This document shows, one piece after another, positions 10,776-21,979 of a stretch of 64,000 nucleotides of DNA. Position numbers and translations under genes: made by a program. Every line of letters begins with the position of its first letter. Positions within the stretch are counted from its first letter, which is position 1. The notes beneath the pieces are model-generated. The model saw only the letters and a program-made list of their open reading frames with translations. It had not been told where the DNA came from and did no database searches. This DNA comes from Nansenia antarctica (taxonomy: Eukaryota; Chordata; Actinopteri; Argentiniformes; Microstomatidae), in the NCBI GenBank assembly GCA_963989245.1, contig OZ022349.1:24254429-24318428 (forward strand), read 5' to 3'.

Positions 10776-11493
10776 GCAACAAACTACAGCAGAGGCTTTA
10801 TCACCTGAGGCGACTCAGACTTTATGGGGTGAGAAAGCAGATCATGAGAATTTTCTATCAGTCCAATGTTGAAAGTGTAATCAGATATGGAATAATTGTG
10901 TGGTTTCACTGGTTTGGCAACTTAACTGTACAACAAAAAAACAGACTAGTCAGCATTCACAAAACAGCTATGAAAATTGTAGGTGAAAGAGACTATGTGA
11001 TCCTAAATAAACTATATGAAAAAGCTGTCCTGGACAAGGCTAACAAGATAATCGCAGACCCCCAACATCCGCTCTCCACAGAATACGAAGTTCTCCCCCT
11101 AGGTAGAAGGCTTCGCATGTCAAGATGTAACTATAAGCTCTTAAAACTATAATTTGTCCCATTCTCCATTAAACTAATAAATTCTCTCAAGCAGAAACGA
11201 TGATTAGGACATGATCACCAGCACCTGCACTTTTAGACACCACTTGAAGGGCCATGTGCAATATTCGAAAACACCACTTGAAGGGTTATGTGCAATATAT
11301 ATTTATACCAAATGATGCCATGTCCAGGTGGAAAATGCTGCCAATGTCACTCAATGTTTGTTGCTGTCCTGTTGTTTACTTTGTCTACTGTATGTTGTAT
11401 GTATCGTCACTGTTGCACTTGAAGCATGAAAGTACCATGCCCAAGACAAATTTCCCCTCGGGGACAATAAAGTACAATCAATCAATCAATCAA
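10776..11493 (+). mobile_element. L2-type LINE, 5'-truncated, A only
   Basis: B has the uninterrupted site, fixing the insertion at 10776-11493. An open frame to 11152 encodes the end of a reverse transcriptase ORF (HLRRLRLYGVRKQIMRIFYQ, then GNLTVQQKNRLVSIHKTAMK, then LPLGRRLRMSR). A 3' UTR with ACAATAAAGTACAATC and a CAAT tandem tail follows. A short recent-looking copy. Confidence 0.85.
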
Positions 11494-11945
11494 TTTGCTA
11501 AAGCTTAGGGGCGACCGTACCTTTTAGCCATAGACTGTCACTGCCTGTTAATAACAAGGTAGGCAAATGACAGTATCCCGTCTAAAGTTTTTCACCAGCC
11601 ATGGTGAGAAGGCTAGCATACGTTACCTAGTGACTGACTGACAAGGCTGACTTGACAGTAACGTTACCCGTGCAGGCTGAACAATAGCGCGAGACAAGTT
11701 CTGTGAGGATATTCGCATGCGGCTCATGTGAGGAAACACAATTATATTACAGTAACAGTCGCTAACTTGACTGCAAAAGTAATGTAGCCTAGGCTGAAAA
11801 ATAGCGCCAGACATTTGTTAAACACAGTTTATTCATAACATACGATTATGACGAGTATTTAAATAATTAAAATTCTCCACGATTAAGTTATCGCGGGTGT
11901 TTTTATCGCGATTAACGATTAAAACGATAATCGTCCCATCCCTAA
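11494..11945. mobile_element. hAT-type terminus (partial)
   Basis: The stretch 11870-11945 ends GATAATCGTCCCATCCCTA, the complement of a TAGGGATGGGACGATTATCG hAT end. The left partner was not found, so only the right end is supported. B lost this end in a deletion. Confidence 0.5.
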
Positions 11946-11972
11946 CACACACACACACACTCACTCACTCAC
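11946..11972. repeat. (AC)n/(TCAC)n simple repeat
   Basis: Short AC run followed by TCAC units, A only. Confidence 0.85.
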
Positions 11973-12402
11973 TATCAAATACATTATCAAGCTGCGAAAG
12001 TACACTTGATTACATGATATACTGTATTATAAATGGAATTTTATTTGTTCAATGTTGCATGGAAATTCGTTGACGATTACAGACATAATCAAATGTAGGT
12101 TGTTGCAATTACTTTGCTGCGGTAGCTATAGCGTGCAACACTCAACTGGGAGAGCTACTGTACAGTCTATCATTCATAATTGTCTGTACATAGACATACA
12201 ATATCCTATCACTATTGCGTATGTAACTTGGGTAAACCCTGTTGTAGAAAGAGCTTTATACAAGGTAGATTTAGAAAATGTAAGGATACTGGGTGGTAGA
12301 ACGCATCTAGGAAAAGTCATGAAAGGTGGGTCCTGAAAAGGTGAGTTTAATTATTTGTAATTTTTTTTACTTACTAGGTCAAATGACCCCACCCATGGCT
12401 GA
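11973..12402. other. Intron, nothing recognised
   Basis: No element or gene identified; part of the 0.94-kb stretch missing from B. Confidence 0.4.
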
Positions 12403-12690
12403 TGTCGTGTTAATAATCTCGTCTCCCTGGGGGAGTTCAAAGCTCTGATTAATTGTGTGACAGTAGAGTGCAGTAGAGTGCAGTAGTGTGCTAGTAGACA
12501 GTTGCTATTCCTAAAATTTATTTTATATCATATTTATCTCTCGTCCCTTGTCTGTTTTTATTATGTTTTATTCTCCAATTGTGTAAACTTGTACTTGAAC
12601 TGGTGTGCTGTTGGCCAGGTCTGCCTCAAAAAAATGATTTTAATCTCAAGGGACCTTCTGGTTAAATAAAGATTAAATGAATACAAATAA
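12403..12690 (+). mobile_element. LINE 3' end, A only
   Basis: Ends with AATCTCAAGGGACCTTCTGG then TTAAATAAAGATTAAATGAA. The same type of 3' end occurs in reverse at 40100-40200 (AATCTCAATGTGACTTCCTG ... AATAAAGGTTA), so the two belong to one LINE family. No coding part is retained that I can recognise. Confidence 0.6.
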
Positions 12691-12802
12691 ATAAATATGC
12701 TAAGCCTGCCTGCGTGGTGCTAACATTATTAGCATAGTAGATTTGTGCCAGCGTGGCAACAAGGCATTCCTTTTAGCCCATGTTGCGTCGAAAGATAATA
12801 AT

Positions 12803-14044
12803 TAGGGATGCACGATATTATCGGCACCGATATTTATCGGCCCGATAATGGGAAATTAATGTTTATCGGTTTTTAGCGGTTTTATAAAATTGTAGCCGAT
12901 ATAGAGCTGATAATATGAAGCCGGAAATATTTCTGCTTCCGGTTTCCGCGCTCATGATGCTGCGCCTGCGTACAGACGAGAGCGAAACATGTCTTCCCCG
13001 GTGTGTCTGACATTCTTCACAGTTTCTGAGGCAGATAGTGCGTTTGCAATTTGCAACACATGTTCGACAAAAGTTCGGAGAGGAGGGCAAAGGTCTACGA
13101 GTTACAACACAACGAATCTCATAAGTCACCTTAAGATTCACCATTGCAAGCACGCTGTATGGAAGGAATATCAAGCAGAAGGTAGCCTAGCCGCGGTGCC
13201 TATTGAACACGCATTTGAATTGTATTCAGTTTGTATATTAGGGAACACCAATGGAAAACGTGTCTATTATTTAGGTGAGAATGTGAATGTAGGCTATACA
13301 AGACAAGTTGTTTACAAGGAAAACATGCACTTTTTGTTTTTCCATGTCAGTGCAATTTATTTTGAATTCTTATGCAAAACGTTTGATGGGCTTTATCACA
13401 ACCTACCTCATCCTCATGCACTAAAAGTAGCATAGCCCTTTTCAGTTGCTTTATTAAGCATACTAGTGTAGCCTACTATGTGCCTTGTGTCATTCTGTTT
13501 ATCTGCACACTAAGCAGCCATTTGGCACTAGTTTCTGTAAAAGTTCTATAAAACTTTTGGTTCTTTAAAAGTCTTTATTTTTGTATTGACTGATGCACTT
13601 TATTTATTTATTTTTTGATATTTTATTTATGCATTTTCAATTTACAGGGATGCACTTTATTTTTGACACTTTTTTGATCTAATTACTCTTAGGTGAGCCT
13701 TTTTTGTTTTCATAAAAGGAGGCCAGATCTTGGCTAAAAAAAGCATTGTGCACTGTCTATAACAGATTCTGTTTGTTAGAGGAAATAATAAATGAACATT
13801 TGAAGAGTCAGAAGTGTTCTCTTTGTAGTGATGTAAGTTAGATTTAGTGAGATCACTATGGAATATTAAATCATCAATCTTTGCTCACTACATAGCCTTT
13901 CTTACCTTCAGGTGTGCATGAACTACAGGTTATCAACTGTGAAATTATATCTGTTCTCATATCGGTTATCATATCGGTTATCGGCCACGAGAAGCGGGTA
14001 AACATCGGTATCGGTTGGAAAAAAATGCATATCGTGCATCCCTA
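12803..14044 (+). mobile_element. BED-finger hAT, internally deleted (A)
   Basis: Perfect 16-bp inverted ends TAGGGATGCACGATAT. Flanks ataataat (12795-12802) and ttaataat (14045-14052) are an 8-bp TSD with one mismatch. It keeps a BED-finger ORF at 12989-13435 but lacks the catalytic domain. The B copy is 55859-57104. Confidence 0.9.
12989..13435 (+). pseudogene. BED zinc-finger ORF of a hAT remnant (A)
   Basis: 148-residue frame. Residues about 1-55 form a BED-type finger: aromatic residues, then CNTCSTKV, then a basic stretch, then NLISHLKIHHCKH. This is the DNA-binding N-terminus of a ZBED-type hAT transposase. After WKEYQAEG the frame runs into non-transposase sequence, possibly past a lost splice donor (AAG|GTAGCC). 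The B ORF (56044-56490) is nearly identical. Confidence 0.6.
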
Positions 14045-14520
14045 TTAATAATAAAAATAACTTTAATTTATATAGCGCCTTTCAAAAAACCCAAGGACGT
14101 TTTACAATTCAAGGGAATGATCAGACAGACAAAACAGAAAACAAACAAAGCAAAACTGAAACATTGACTAGGGGCCAAAGGCCTTTAGAACAGATGTGAA
14201 CAGATGTGTTTTGAGGTCTAATTTGAAGGAGTCCAGGGTGGGGGCATTGCGGATCACTGTGGGGAGGGAGTTCCAGAGAGTAGGTGCGGCCACGCTGAAG
14301 GCTCTGTCCCCAAAGGTCCGTAGGTTGGTGCGGGGGGTGGACAGCAGGCCCATGTCTGCGGACCACAGGTTCCGGGAAGGGGTATGTTGGGGGAGGAGGT
14401 CAGTTAGGTACTGGGGGGCGCAGGCGTGGAGGGATTTGTAGGTGAGGAGGAGGATTTTGTAAGTGATGCGGGACTTGACCGGGAGCCAGTGGAGGTGAAT
14501 GATGGTGAAACATGTTGATG
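14045..14520 (-). mobile_element. LINE 3' fragment, minus strand (A)
   Basis: On the minus strand the frame reads HLHWLPVKSRITYKILLLTY, then PQYLTDLLPQHTPSRNLWSA, then GDRAFSVAAPTLWNSLPTVI. This is the C-terminal block of L2/CR1-type fish reverse transcriptases. The 3' UTR ends GGCGCTATATAAATTAAAG with a TTA-type tail at 14045-14060. The plus-strand ORF at 14196-14441 is its shadow. B copy at 57105-57570. Confidence 0.8.
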
Positions 14521-14798
14521 TTTTAACATGTGTAACAGCTGCTGGTGTTTTGGGGAACAAGTAGTCAAAGTTGTTTACATATTCTGAAAGGACAGATTGT
14601 AATTGTTTAAATTATGTGTCAAACATTGAAATCGGAAAGAAGTTGGAAAAGATATGCGTATTTGAATGTTGGTAAAACTCAATCAACTAACAGAAAATCC
14701 CAGTTTTTCTTTGTCACTTCACTTGCTCTTCACTTACGACAGTGAAAATTACTCTTCTCAAAAAGATAGTTAGCAGCTCTGCAGTAGAGCCGTAACAA
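14521..14798. other. Intron, nothing recognised
   Basis: Shared with B 57571-57849; no gene or element end. Confidence 0.4.
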
Positions 14799-14926
14799 GT
14801 ACCCCAATTGAAATAAGCCAGTGGCTTTCTTGGGTTTTTATCCTGTTAGTTGACCTTGTATGTAATATGTACTTTCATGTACCTACTTCTGCAAATCTTC
14901 TAATAAAGTTTTCAATCAATCAAAAA
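14799..14926 (+). mobile_element. LINE 3' tail insertion, A only
   Basis: About 130 bp ending CTAATAAAGTTTTCAATCAA, a LINE 3' end with CAAT units, absent from B. Flanked by a short repeat aacaa. Confidence 0.75.
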
Positions 14927-14989
14927 ACAAACACGCTTCCAGTAGGGACAAGGCTATAAAAAGTCTGGCTGAGGTTCTCCCACGCACAC

Positions 14990-15185
14990 GCGCAGCTGAG
15001 GTAAGGTCGATGGTGACTTTTAGGCGTTAGAGTTTGACGTCATCATGACGCACACATTTTTGCAATGCGCAACTGTCAGCACATGATCAAAACATGCCGG
15101 CATCGATGAGAGGAATCAATAACCGCGGATGCATATGATTCTGATGCATCGAAACATTTGGAACCGGTTCTCGATTCCCATCCCT
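14990..15185. mobile_element. hAT-type terminus (partial, A)
   Basis: Ends GGTTCTCGATTCCCATCCCTA, the complement of a TAGGGATGGGAATCGAGAAC hAT end seen widely in fish. The opposite end was not located. Shared with B (about 57900-58106). Confidence 0.5.
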
Positions 15186-15491
15186 ATACAATTTTCCCAA
15201 GCAGGTGACTTAAGTGAAGCTGGAGGAACTTCAAGCTCTAGTTTAAACTATCTAAGCTAAACTACTGATAATCTCTCTTTGGCGTGTGTGCGCAAAAAAG
15301 TAAGCTGCATTCATTCAGTACACACGGATACTAGGGATGGACGGTTTTCCGGTTATACCGAAAACCGGGGTTTATAAAAATAGAAACGTTTTTTTATCAA
15401 AACCGTCTGAAACCGGATTTTAAAATATTTTTTTATATATATATATATTTTTTAAAACATTTTATCAAAATATCATAGATTGCTATATAAT

Positions 15492-16433
15492 CAGGGGTGC
15501 ACATAACTGGTGCGCCAGTGCGCATGCGTCGCCAAAATGCATGCTGCGCGGAAGATCAGCGGCATGAACGCGCTCTTGCGCACCAACAGCTGCAAGCGCT
15601 GGGAGAGGAATTTACTTCCTCAAAATCCACCTGCTGACTGCTGACTGCTGCATCACTGCAAGCCCCGTAACGCCATCACAACGACCACGGCGACTCCCCT
15701 CACGAAAACATTCGGAAAGTATCGTAACGTGTACTTTCATTCCGCGTATCGCGTATCGCACGGTTATCACGCCGACACGTGAAAATTCAGTCCCGAACGA
15801 CTCGTCGCTAAAAGGAAAAACAACACCAAGGGACTTCACGTTTCTTTTCTCTGAAGCTTTCAAACGTTCAGACGTTTGTTTTACAGCTTCATTATCGCAC
15901 CTAGACCCCTGACCCAGGGAATATGGTTGGGAATTCTATTAGGGAAAAAAAAAAGACTTTGTTGCACAATCAAAATAATGAGCTATTTAAATTGATAGCC
16001 TACAACATCCTCTACCATGGTTGAAATTGAGGACAGTGATAACTTACAGCAGTCAAGAGAGCAGTGATGATTATGATTAAGCTTGTAGCATAAATAAATG
16101 ATTAGGCTGTAACTTTTTGTTGAAAAGTTGATTTCAGTGTTTACAGAACAGACATTCAGTTAGTGCTTAAAGAGAAGTCAGTTGATTTCATTGTGTTTAA
16201 AGGAGTCTGACAGACTTTCATGCTTAAAGAGCAGTCATTTGATTTTGCATTTGTTTCTTTTGTTTTGCACACAATCATTTGTTCGTTCATCTTTATGAAT
16301 AAATGTCGTTTTGCTAATATAAGTTATCCATGTATCCCTTTTTTATCCATCCTGTGGCGAGCTCGGGGAGCACCAAGCAGCATCCCTAGGTGCTCCTCTG
16401 AGCACTGGCCCCAAAAAGTTATGTGCACCCCTG
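15492..16433. mobile_element. Nested hAT MITE inside the 5.4-kb hAT
   Basis: Perfect 17-bp inverted ends CAGGGGTGCACATAACT. 8-bp TSD tatataat at 15484-15491 and 16434-16441. 942 bp, no transposase. Confidence 0.95.
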
Positions 16434-16603
16434 TATATAATACATGCCTAGAGTGTGTACAAGAGTGTGTGGTTGAAGATGCTATAAAAGTGATTTTGTA
16501 AACACTATAACTTTGTTATAACTTGTCAAATAAATGACATGTCTAAAAAGACGGGTCACGTGACAGCTTCTCTTCAGAGCAGAGAGTGAGGAGAAAAAAA
16601 ACA

Positions 16604-17611
16604 ATGGCTAGCGTGAACGAGTTGGTGTTCAAGAAAAACACGACTTCTGTTGTATGGACTCATTTTGGTTTCGTACCAAATGACACAGGTGAGCCAGCAA
16701 ACGTGGACGAGGCAGTGTGTCGACACTGCATGAATAAGGTGGTAGCCAAAGATGGCAATACTTCGAATTTACGTCGCCATCTAAAAACAAATCACCCGCT
16801 TATTGCTGCAAGGATGGTCTCGTGTTCACAGGCCGACGCTGCTCAAGCAGGCCCATCCACGCGACCTACCACTTCACTGGTACAGCCCAAAATAATGGGT
16901 GCGTTCGCAGGGACAGGCAAATATAAAAAGGACAGTATGCGATGGAAAACCTGCACTGTTGCTGTGACCAGGTATTTGGCTAAAGAAATGGTCTCTTTTC
17001 AGACGGTGGATAAGACATCGTTTAAGGCCATGATACAAACTCTGGACCCCCAGTACGAGCTGCCTGGACGGAAATATTTTTCTAAAACGGCCATTCCGGA
17101 GCTTTATAATAAAGTTAAGCAGGAGGTTCACGTGCTGCTGTCGGGGGCAGACAGTTATTCATTGACGACAGATATGTGGTCGTCAGTCAACATGACACCA
17201 TATATGTCGTTGACGTATCATACAATTACACCCGAGTGGAAACTGGAGTCGAAATGCCTTCAGACAACGTACTTTCCCGAGAGCCACACAGCGGTCAATC
17301 TTGCTGACGCGCTCGGAGACGCACTTCGGGAATGGCAACTGGACGAGAACAAACTCTCGGCAATAACCACGGACAATGCTGCCAACATTGCTGCCGCAAT
17401 CAGGTCCCTGCATTGGCCGTGGCTTAACTGTTTCGGCCACAACCTTAACCTGGCTGTGACAAACGCAGTGCAGGACCAAAGACGGACGACAGACCGTGCC
17501 CTTGGACTCTGCTGGGAAATCAACGGGGCATTTTCACACAGCTGGCACCGTAAGAAAGAGCTGCACAAAAAACAGCTGGAATTAGGACTCCCAGAGCATA
17601 GTCTCATAACG
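16604..17611 (+). CDS. hAT transposase, exon 1 (BED finger and catalytic core)
   Basis: ATG at 16604 (acaATGG, strong context); an upstream ATG at 16586 is in frame but in weaker context. Residues 18-64 form a BED finger (W18, C39, C42, H59, H64). D190 in SLTTDMWSS and D257 in ITTDNAAN are the first two catalytic acids of the hAT RNase-H fold. CFGHNLNLAV follows. The exon ends at codon 336 at donor ACG|GTAAGC. No stops or frameshifts. The protein is of the ZBED1/Activator-like type: it binds the element ends and cuts and pastes the element. Confidence 0.9.
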
Positions 17612-17771
17612 GTAAGCCAGCATACACCAATTTATTACAGGCCTAATGTGGTGCAGAATGACTAATAAATAATCTTACAGGTTAATACAGTGCATGATGT
17701 TTGTTGTTCATTATTGCCTACTTCTTAAATCATTGTAATTAATTAAGTAATTAAGTTTTTTTAATCGACAG

Positions 17772-18656
17772 GATTGCGCTACTTGCTGGGGTTCTAAACT
17801 CGCAATGGTTGAGCGCATCCTGGAGCAAGCACAGGCGATCAGGCACGTCCTGTCTGATGACAGAAGGTGCCACCTCCAACTTTCATGGCAGGACACTGAT
17901 GTCCTGCAGGCTGTGCAGGCTGCTCTCAAGCCAGTCAGTAATTTTACTGACATTTTGTCTGGAGAGAACTATGTCACCAGTTCCTCTCTCCTACCCATGC
18001 TCCAGCTCTGCAGGGACGATGTGTTGGCTGTGTCAGATGAGGATGTCCAGTTGACAAAGTCCATAAAGGCTGGAATTCTTATTAAGCTTCAGGCCAGGTA
18101 TGAAGGTGATGCGGTGCGCGAGCTGATGCGCAAAAGCACCTTCCTTGACGCTCGGTACCGTGGAGGATACGAGAGGGATGACACTGCTCTGGGTGAGACA
18201 AAGTCCGCGTTAGAGACCGAGATGGTGAGACTGGAGAGGCAAGGAGGTGCAGCAGCCGGTTCAGTGGCCATCAGAGTGGAGGAGGAAGAAGGAGAGAGAG
18301 ATGCGCAGCCTGTACCCCCGAAAAAGAAGAAGACTTTGGGCAGTCTGCTGCAAAAGAAAGTTCGGGCTGCGGCAGGTCCCCACGTCACCACAGAGGAGCG
18401 AGCAGAAGCAGAGATGTATTGTCGCGAGCCTGTGGTTGACGGGGACGAAGACCCTCTTCTGTGGTGGCAATCAAATGGAGCCCGCCGTTTTCCACTGATG
18501 TCGCGGGTGGCCCGAAAATATTTGTGCGTGTGTGCCACAAGTTCACCTTCAGAGCGGGTGTTCAGCGCAGCAGGCAAAATTGTAAGTCCGTTCCGAGCGC
18601 AGCTGAATCCTGAAAAGGTGAACATGCTCGTGTTTCTTGCGAAGAACCTCGATTAA
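17772..18656 (+). CDS. hAT transposase, exon 2 (C-terminal catalytic part)
   Basis: Acceptor ttttaatcgacag, phase 0, residues 337-630. It opens DCATCWGSKLAMVERILEQ, where the family usually has T-R-W-G-S. Here codon 341 is TGC (Cys) where CGC (Arg) is expected, a CpG-type C-to-T change at a conserved site. E597 in SPSERVFSAAGK is the third catalytic acid. The end, RAQLNPEKVNMLVFLAKNLD, is the usual hAT dimerisation region. The 160-bp intron has correct ends. A polyadenylation signal AATAAA lies at about 19031. Confidence 0.9.
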   Translation, partial: DCATCWGSKLAMVERILEQAQAIRHVLSDDRRCHLQLSWQDTDVLQAVQAALKPVSNFTDILSGENYVTSSSLLPMLQLCRDDVLAVSDEDVQLTKSIKAGILIKLQARYEGDAVRELMRKSTFLDARYRGGYERDDTALGETKSALETEMVRLERQGGAAAGSVAIRVEEEEGERDAQPVPPKKKKTLGSLLQKKVRAAAGPHVTTEERAEAEMYCREPVVDGDEDPLLWWQSNGARRFPLMSRVARKYLCVCATSSPSERVFSAAGKIVSPFRAQLNPEKVNMLVFLAKNLD

Positions 18657-18737
18657 CGGACTATTTAATAGCCTTTAATAGCTTTTATGCTCATTTTTTG
18701 TTACTGCCGGTTTTTGTTATTTAGTTATTAGCCATAG

Positions 18738-19025
18738 GTTGTGAATTAGAATTAGAATGAATGTGATCAGTGATATCTTTGCACAATTGTTTTACCTGCT
18801 TGCACTCAATTTGCACTCGTTTGTATTTATATATGTTGTTATTTACGTTTGCTATTCTATTCTATATTATTATTATTATTTAATAAGCCGTTGTGAATTA
18901 GAATTAATGTGATCCGTGATGTCTTTGCACAATTGTTTTACCTGCTTGCACTCAATTTGCACTTGTATTTATATTTATAGATGTTTTTGTTTACGTTTTC
19001 TATTCTATTGTATATTCTATGTTGT
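18738..19025. repeat. Tandem duplication in the hAT 3' UTR
   Basis: Two copies of about 150 bp sharing TGCACAATTGTTTTACCTGC then TTGCACTCAATTTGCACT, downstream of the transposase stop and before AATAAAACTGG. Confidence 0.85.
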
Positions 19026-19148
19026 TCAAAGAATAAAACTGGAACATGTCACATGTTTGTCGTGTGTGAAAATAACAATGATACAGTCTGAATCTGAAGA
19101 ATAACTGAGGATTAATATCTAATTGGGATTATATTTAAGGGTAACGAA

Positions 19149-19758
19149 TAGGGATGTCCCGATCCGATACTGATATCGGATATCGACCCGATATTGGTCC
19201 TGAATGCTGGATCGGGGATCGCACCAGAAGAAAAAAAAGGCTCCGATCCGATCCTACTGTCATCCGCAGTCAAACTTATGTGTATAAGCGATGAGGGAAT
19301 AAAAACAGTGAACAGAAACACGTGTCGCAGAAATGCTTCACGTGAGTCCTATATGCGCTTAAAATGCGCATAGCGCTTCACGCGAGTCCTAAATGCGCAT
19401 AGCGCTGCGCTGTGTGCTTCCGGTTTCATTACAAAGAGGTTAACCCTATATGTGCCTGACGTCTAACAACATTCAAATGACTCTAACTTCATATTTTTTC
19501 GGATTTCAATGTATGACACGTCATTTGAAAGCTTATGATCCGTAGTTCCAATCCACAACACGTCGCATTTGTTGCTTTAATAAAGGCAGGCAGTCTTTAA
19601 TTTAACTGTTGTTGGTGTGGACTATATACTGGGGAGGTATTTGTTATTATTCAGGGGTCAAAAAATGTATACAAATATCGGATCGGTATCGGTATCGCCG
19701 ATACCCGAAGCCCAGGTATCGGTATCGGTAGTGAAAAAGTGGGATCGGGACATCCCTA
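19149..19758. mobile_element. Nested hAT MITE inside the 5.4-kb hAT (second)
   Basis: Inverted ends TAGGGATGTCCCGATCC. Flanks gtaacgaa and gaaacgaa form an 8-bp TSD with one mismatch. The interior carries GATATCGGATATCG-rich subtermini. The reverse complement of its 19250-19575 part is found at about 24245-24378 and 63610-63935, so other copies of the family flank both duplication blocks. Confidence 0.92.
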
Positions 19759-19849
19759 GAAACGAATCACTCTATGGGAAAGATAGTTGCCTTCAGTTAT
19801 TGGTAGATAGGAAAGGTTTTTTACAATTACTCGCTTACATTTAATAAGA

Positions 19850-20000
19850 TCATTTTCGCTGCTCTCTGTAAAGCGCATTGGGTCACTTTTGTGAGAAATG
19901 CGCTATAGAAATAAAATGTGATTTGATTTGATATCAATCAATCAAACTTTATTTATGTTCTATAGCACAAATCATGCATTGAATGTAACTCCAAGTGCAG
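19850..20000 (+). mobile_element. LINE 3' tail fragments
   Basis: TGTAAAGCGCATTGGGTCAC ... GCGCTATAGAAATAAAATG with a GATTT-type tail (19866-19932), followed by TATCAATCAATCAAACTTTA and the AGCACAAATCATGCATTG phrase that also occurs at 10709. Fragmentary, no coding part. Confidence 0.55.
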
Positions 20001-20768
20001 TATTTACTAAACCACAATATAATAAAACAAGAGCTATACGGATCAAGAGTGTTTGTGCACAGCGCCACTGTGTGTGAAGGCGCTACTGAAAGTGATGACA
20101 GAACGCATGTCTCAGAAGATACGCGGTCACTTAGTGACGCAAAGGTAGTTCTGTATTTATCTCTATCTGTATTAGTACATTTATTTTGAAAGCTCTATTT
20201 TGACAGCTCTACCATGGGCACTTTTATTTTGATGGGGCATTCTTTGTTGATTGACTTACGACAGTTCAGGACGAGTCAGTCTCGCGGCATGTGGTTTTTA
20301 TGAGTATGTTCACTGCATAATTCTAAGTCTAATATTTCAGTGATTATTGAGCAGTATTCAAATATTGAAATACATTGAGCAGCAGCTGAAACTTTGTCTA
20401 AGAACCAAGATATTGAGAAATCAGTTCATTCAATGAAGACGCTGTTCCAAGAGATGATCTTCCGTGCAGGCATGCACCCTGGATCAGCGGAGCTGGTGTG
20501 TTAAGTGTTCATGTGTTTTCATGTATGGTGTAGCTTACAAAAGTCTGCCTTTCCACTTATATTTGTGAAACTAAGTAGCCTAAATGTGTTGCGACTGTGC
20601 TTACGGTGTTTTAATGGTGTTCGACATGAGTGTATTGTAGCAGTAGGGCTCAATTATTTGAAATTGGCGGTCTTTTTTTTTTTTTCCGGTTAACCGGAAA
20701 ACCCCGGTTTTAGTCTTTGACGGTTTTTCGGTTTCAATAATTGGAAACCGTCCATCCCTAACGGATAC

Positions 20769-21979
20769 CGAACTAAACGACTTAGTCCAATTTCAGTAGC
20801 AGCTTTGTGAGTGTGAGCTGAAACCACTATGATCAGTGTGCACTTAGCTAGCCAAAGCTTTTGTTTGTTAGCTACGCTAGCTTTGTTTGTAGCTACGGTA
20901 CGTTTACAGGGTTTTTCCTGGCTCAAATTGAGGCGGAGGTGGTACCACAGGTGTTTGACATCGGGGGGACCCATGAAGCGGGGCTGTCTGGGGGTCCTCA
21001 CACGAGCGTCAAACACTTCATTTCTTGCATTCTGGTGAATTGATATTCACCAATTTGTGCCTTTTCTGCATCAATTTATGGTGGAAATGTCATTATTTAT
21101 GTAAAGGAAAACACAATATTCAGGCACCAGATGACCATTCAAAATATAATGCAATATAAGGCTCTCAGGCATTCTGTACTTCCAAAGTCGAGAGCTAGAG
21201 CAAATAATATTAATCATTTAATTTGACAGCATACATGCTACTGAAAACAGCTGGTTGACTGTCCGCTGCGAAAAAGCTTGTCCGTAACGTCCGTAACACT
21301 TTGCGGAGCTCCTGTAAACAGCTGGTGGGGAACAGCGCTGGACCGGAAGCTAACCAGCCGTATTAGTAGAAGTGAAGTGATTGTGCATGTAGTCTGATTA
21401 TCATTATTCATGATCGCAGAGAATTCAGTTGCATTTTCAATTATTAGTTCTATTCTGTCATGAGCATCAGAGAATGACTGACAGGCCGGTAGAATATGAG
21501 AATGGGATAATTTGAATAATATATTCTAATATATTAGCCTATAAGCGTGTGTGTTTCATGCAATACCATTATTGCATGAAATGGTCAACATTTGAATGTT
21601 GTCAGCTACGAAGCGGATGTGTTTACTAGAACATGGAAATGCAAACGCTAATCACATTATTGCATTACAATTGCCCAATTGACTCAAGTAATGCAGGAAA
21701 AAGTGGAAAATGCTATTGTGGGATTGCATAGTAATTTTCAGTTCAGAATGAACTTTTTTCAGAATGAACTTGCATACCAGCTACATGAAAATGAAAATGC
21801 AAATCATATGATTGCATTTGATTTTGAATATTGACCGAAAGAATGCGTGCAAAAGTGGAACATGCAATTGCAATCTCAAATTGCATTAACATTTGAATTT
21901 AGTCCACTATATGCTTCCATACACTGGTAGCACTGATTTTACAACAGTGCAATTACACTCACCAATAACAAAGACTTAC
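20769..21979. other. Intron of zinc-finger gene A
   Basis: Shared with B 58253-59447. A CAGGGTTTTTCCTGGCTCAA stretch at 20907 resembles a hAT end, but no partner was found. No gene. Confidence 0.5.

Larger units (their letters stand above)
15332..20760 (+). mobile_element. Full-length hAT transposon with transposase, A only
   Basis: 5429-bp element with inverted ends TAGGGATGGACGGTTT, flanked by the 8-bp TSD acggatac (15324-15331 and 20761-20768). B has the uninterrupted site. It carries a spliced 630-residue transposase gene (16604-18656) and two younger hAT MITEs nested inside (15492-16433 and 19149-19758). Without these the element would be about 3.9 kb. It sits in the 13.9-kb intron of zinc-finger gene A, on the strand opposite to that gene. 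Confidence 0.95.

Noticed and set aside
14196..14441. Plus-strand ORF with VGREFQRVGAATLKAL
   Set aside because: Antisense shadow of the LINE reverse-transcriptase fragment on the minus strand.
20907..21043. Possible coding exon (EAEVVPQVFDIGGTHEAG)
   Set aside because: Open in both copies but lies in sequence that begins like a hAT terminus; no splice sites or family match.
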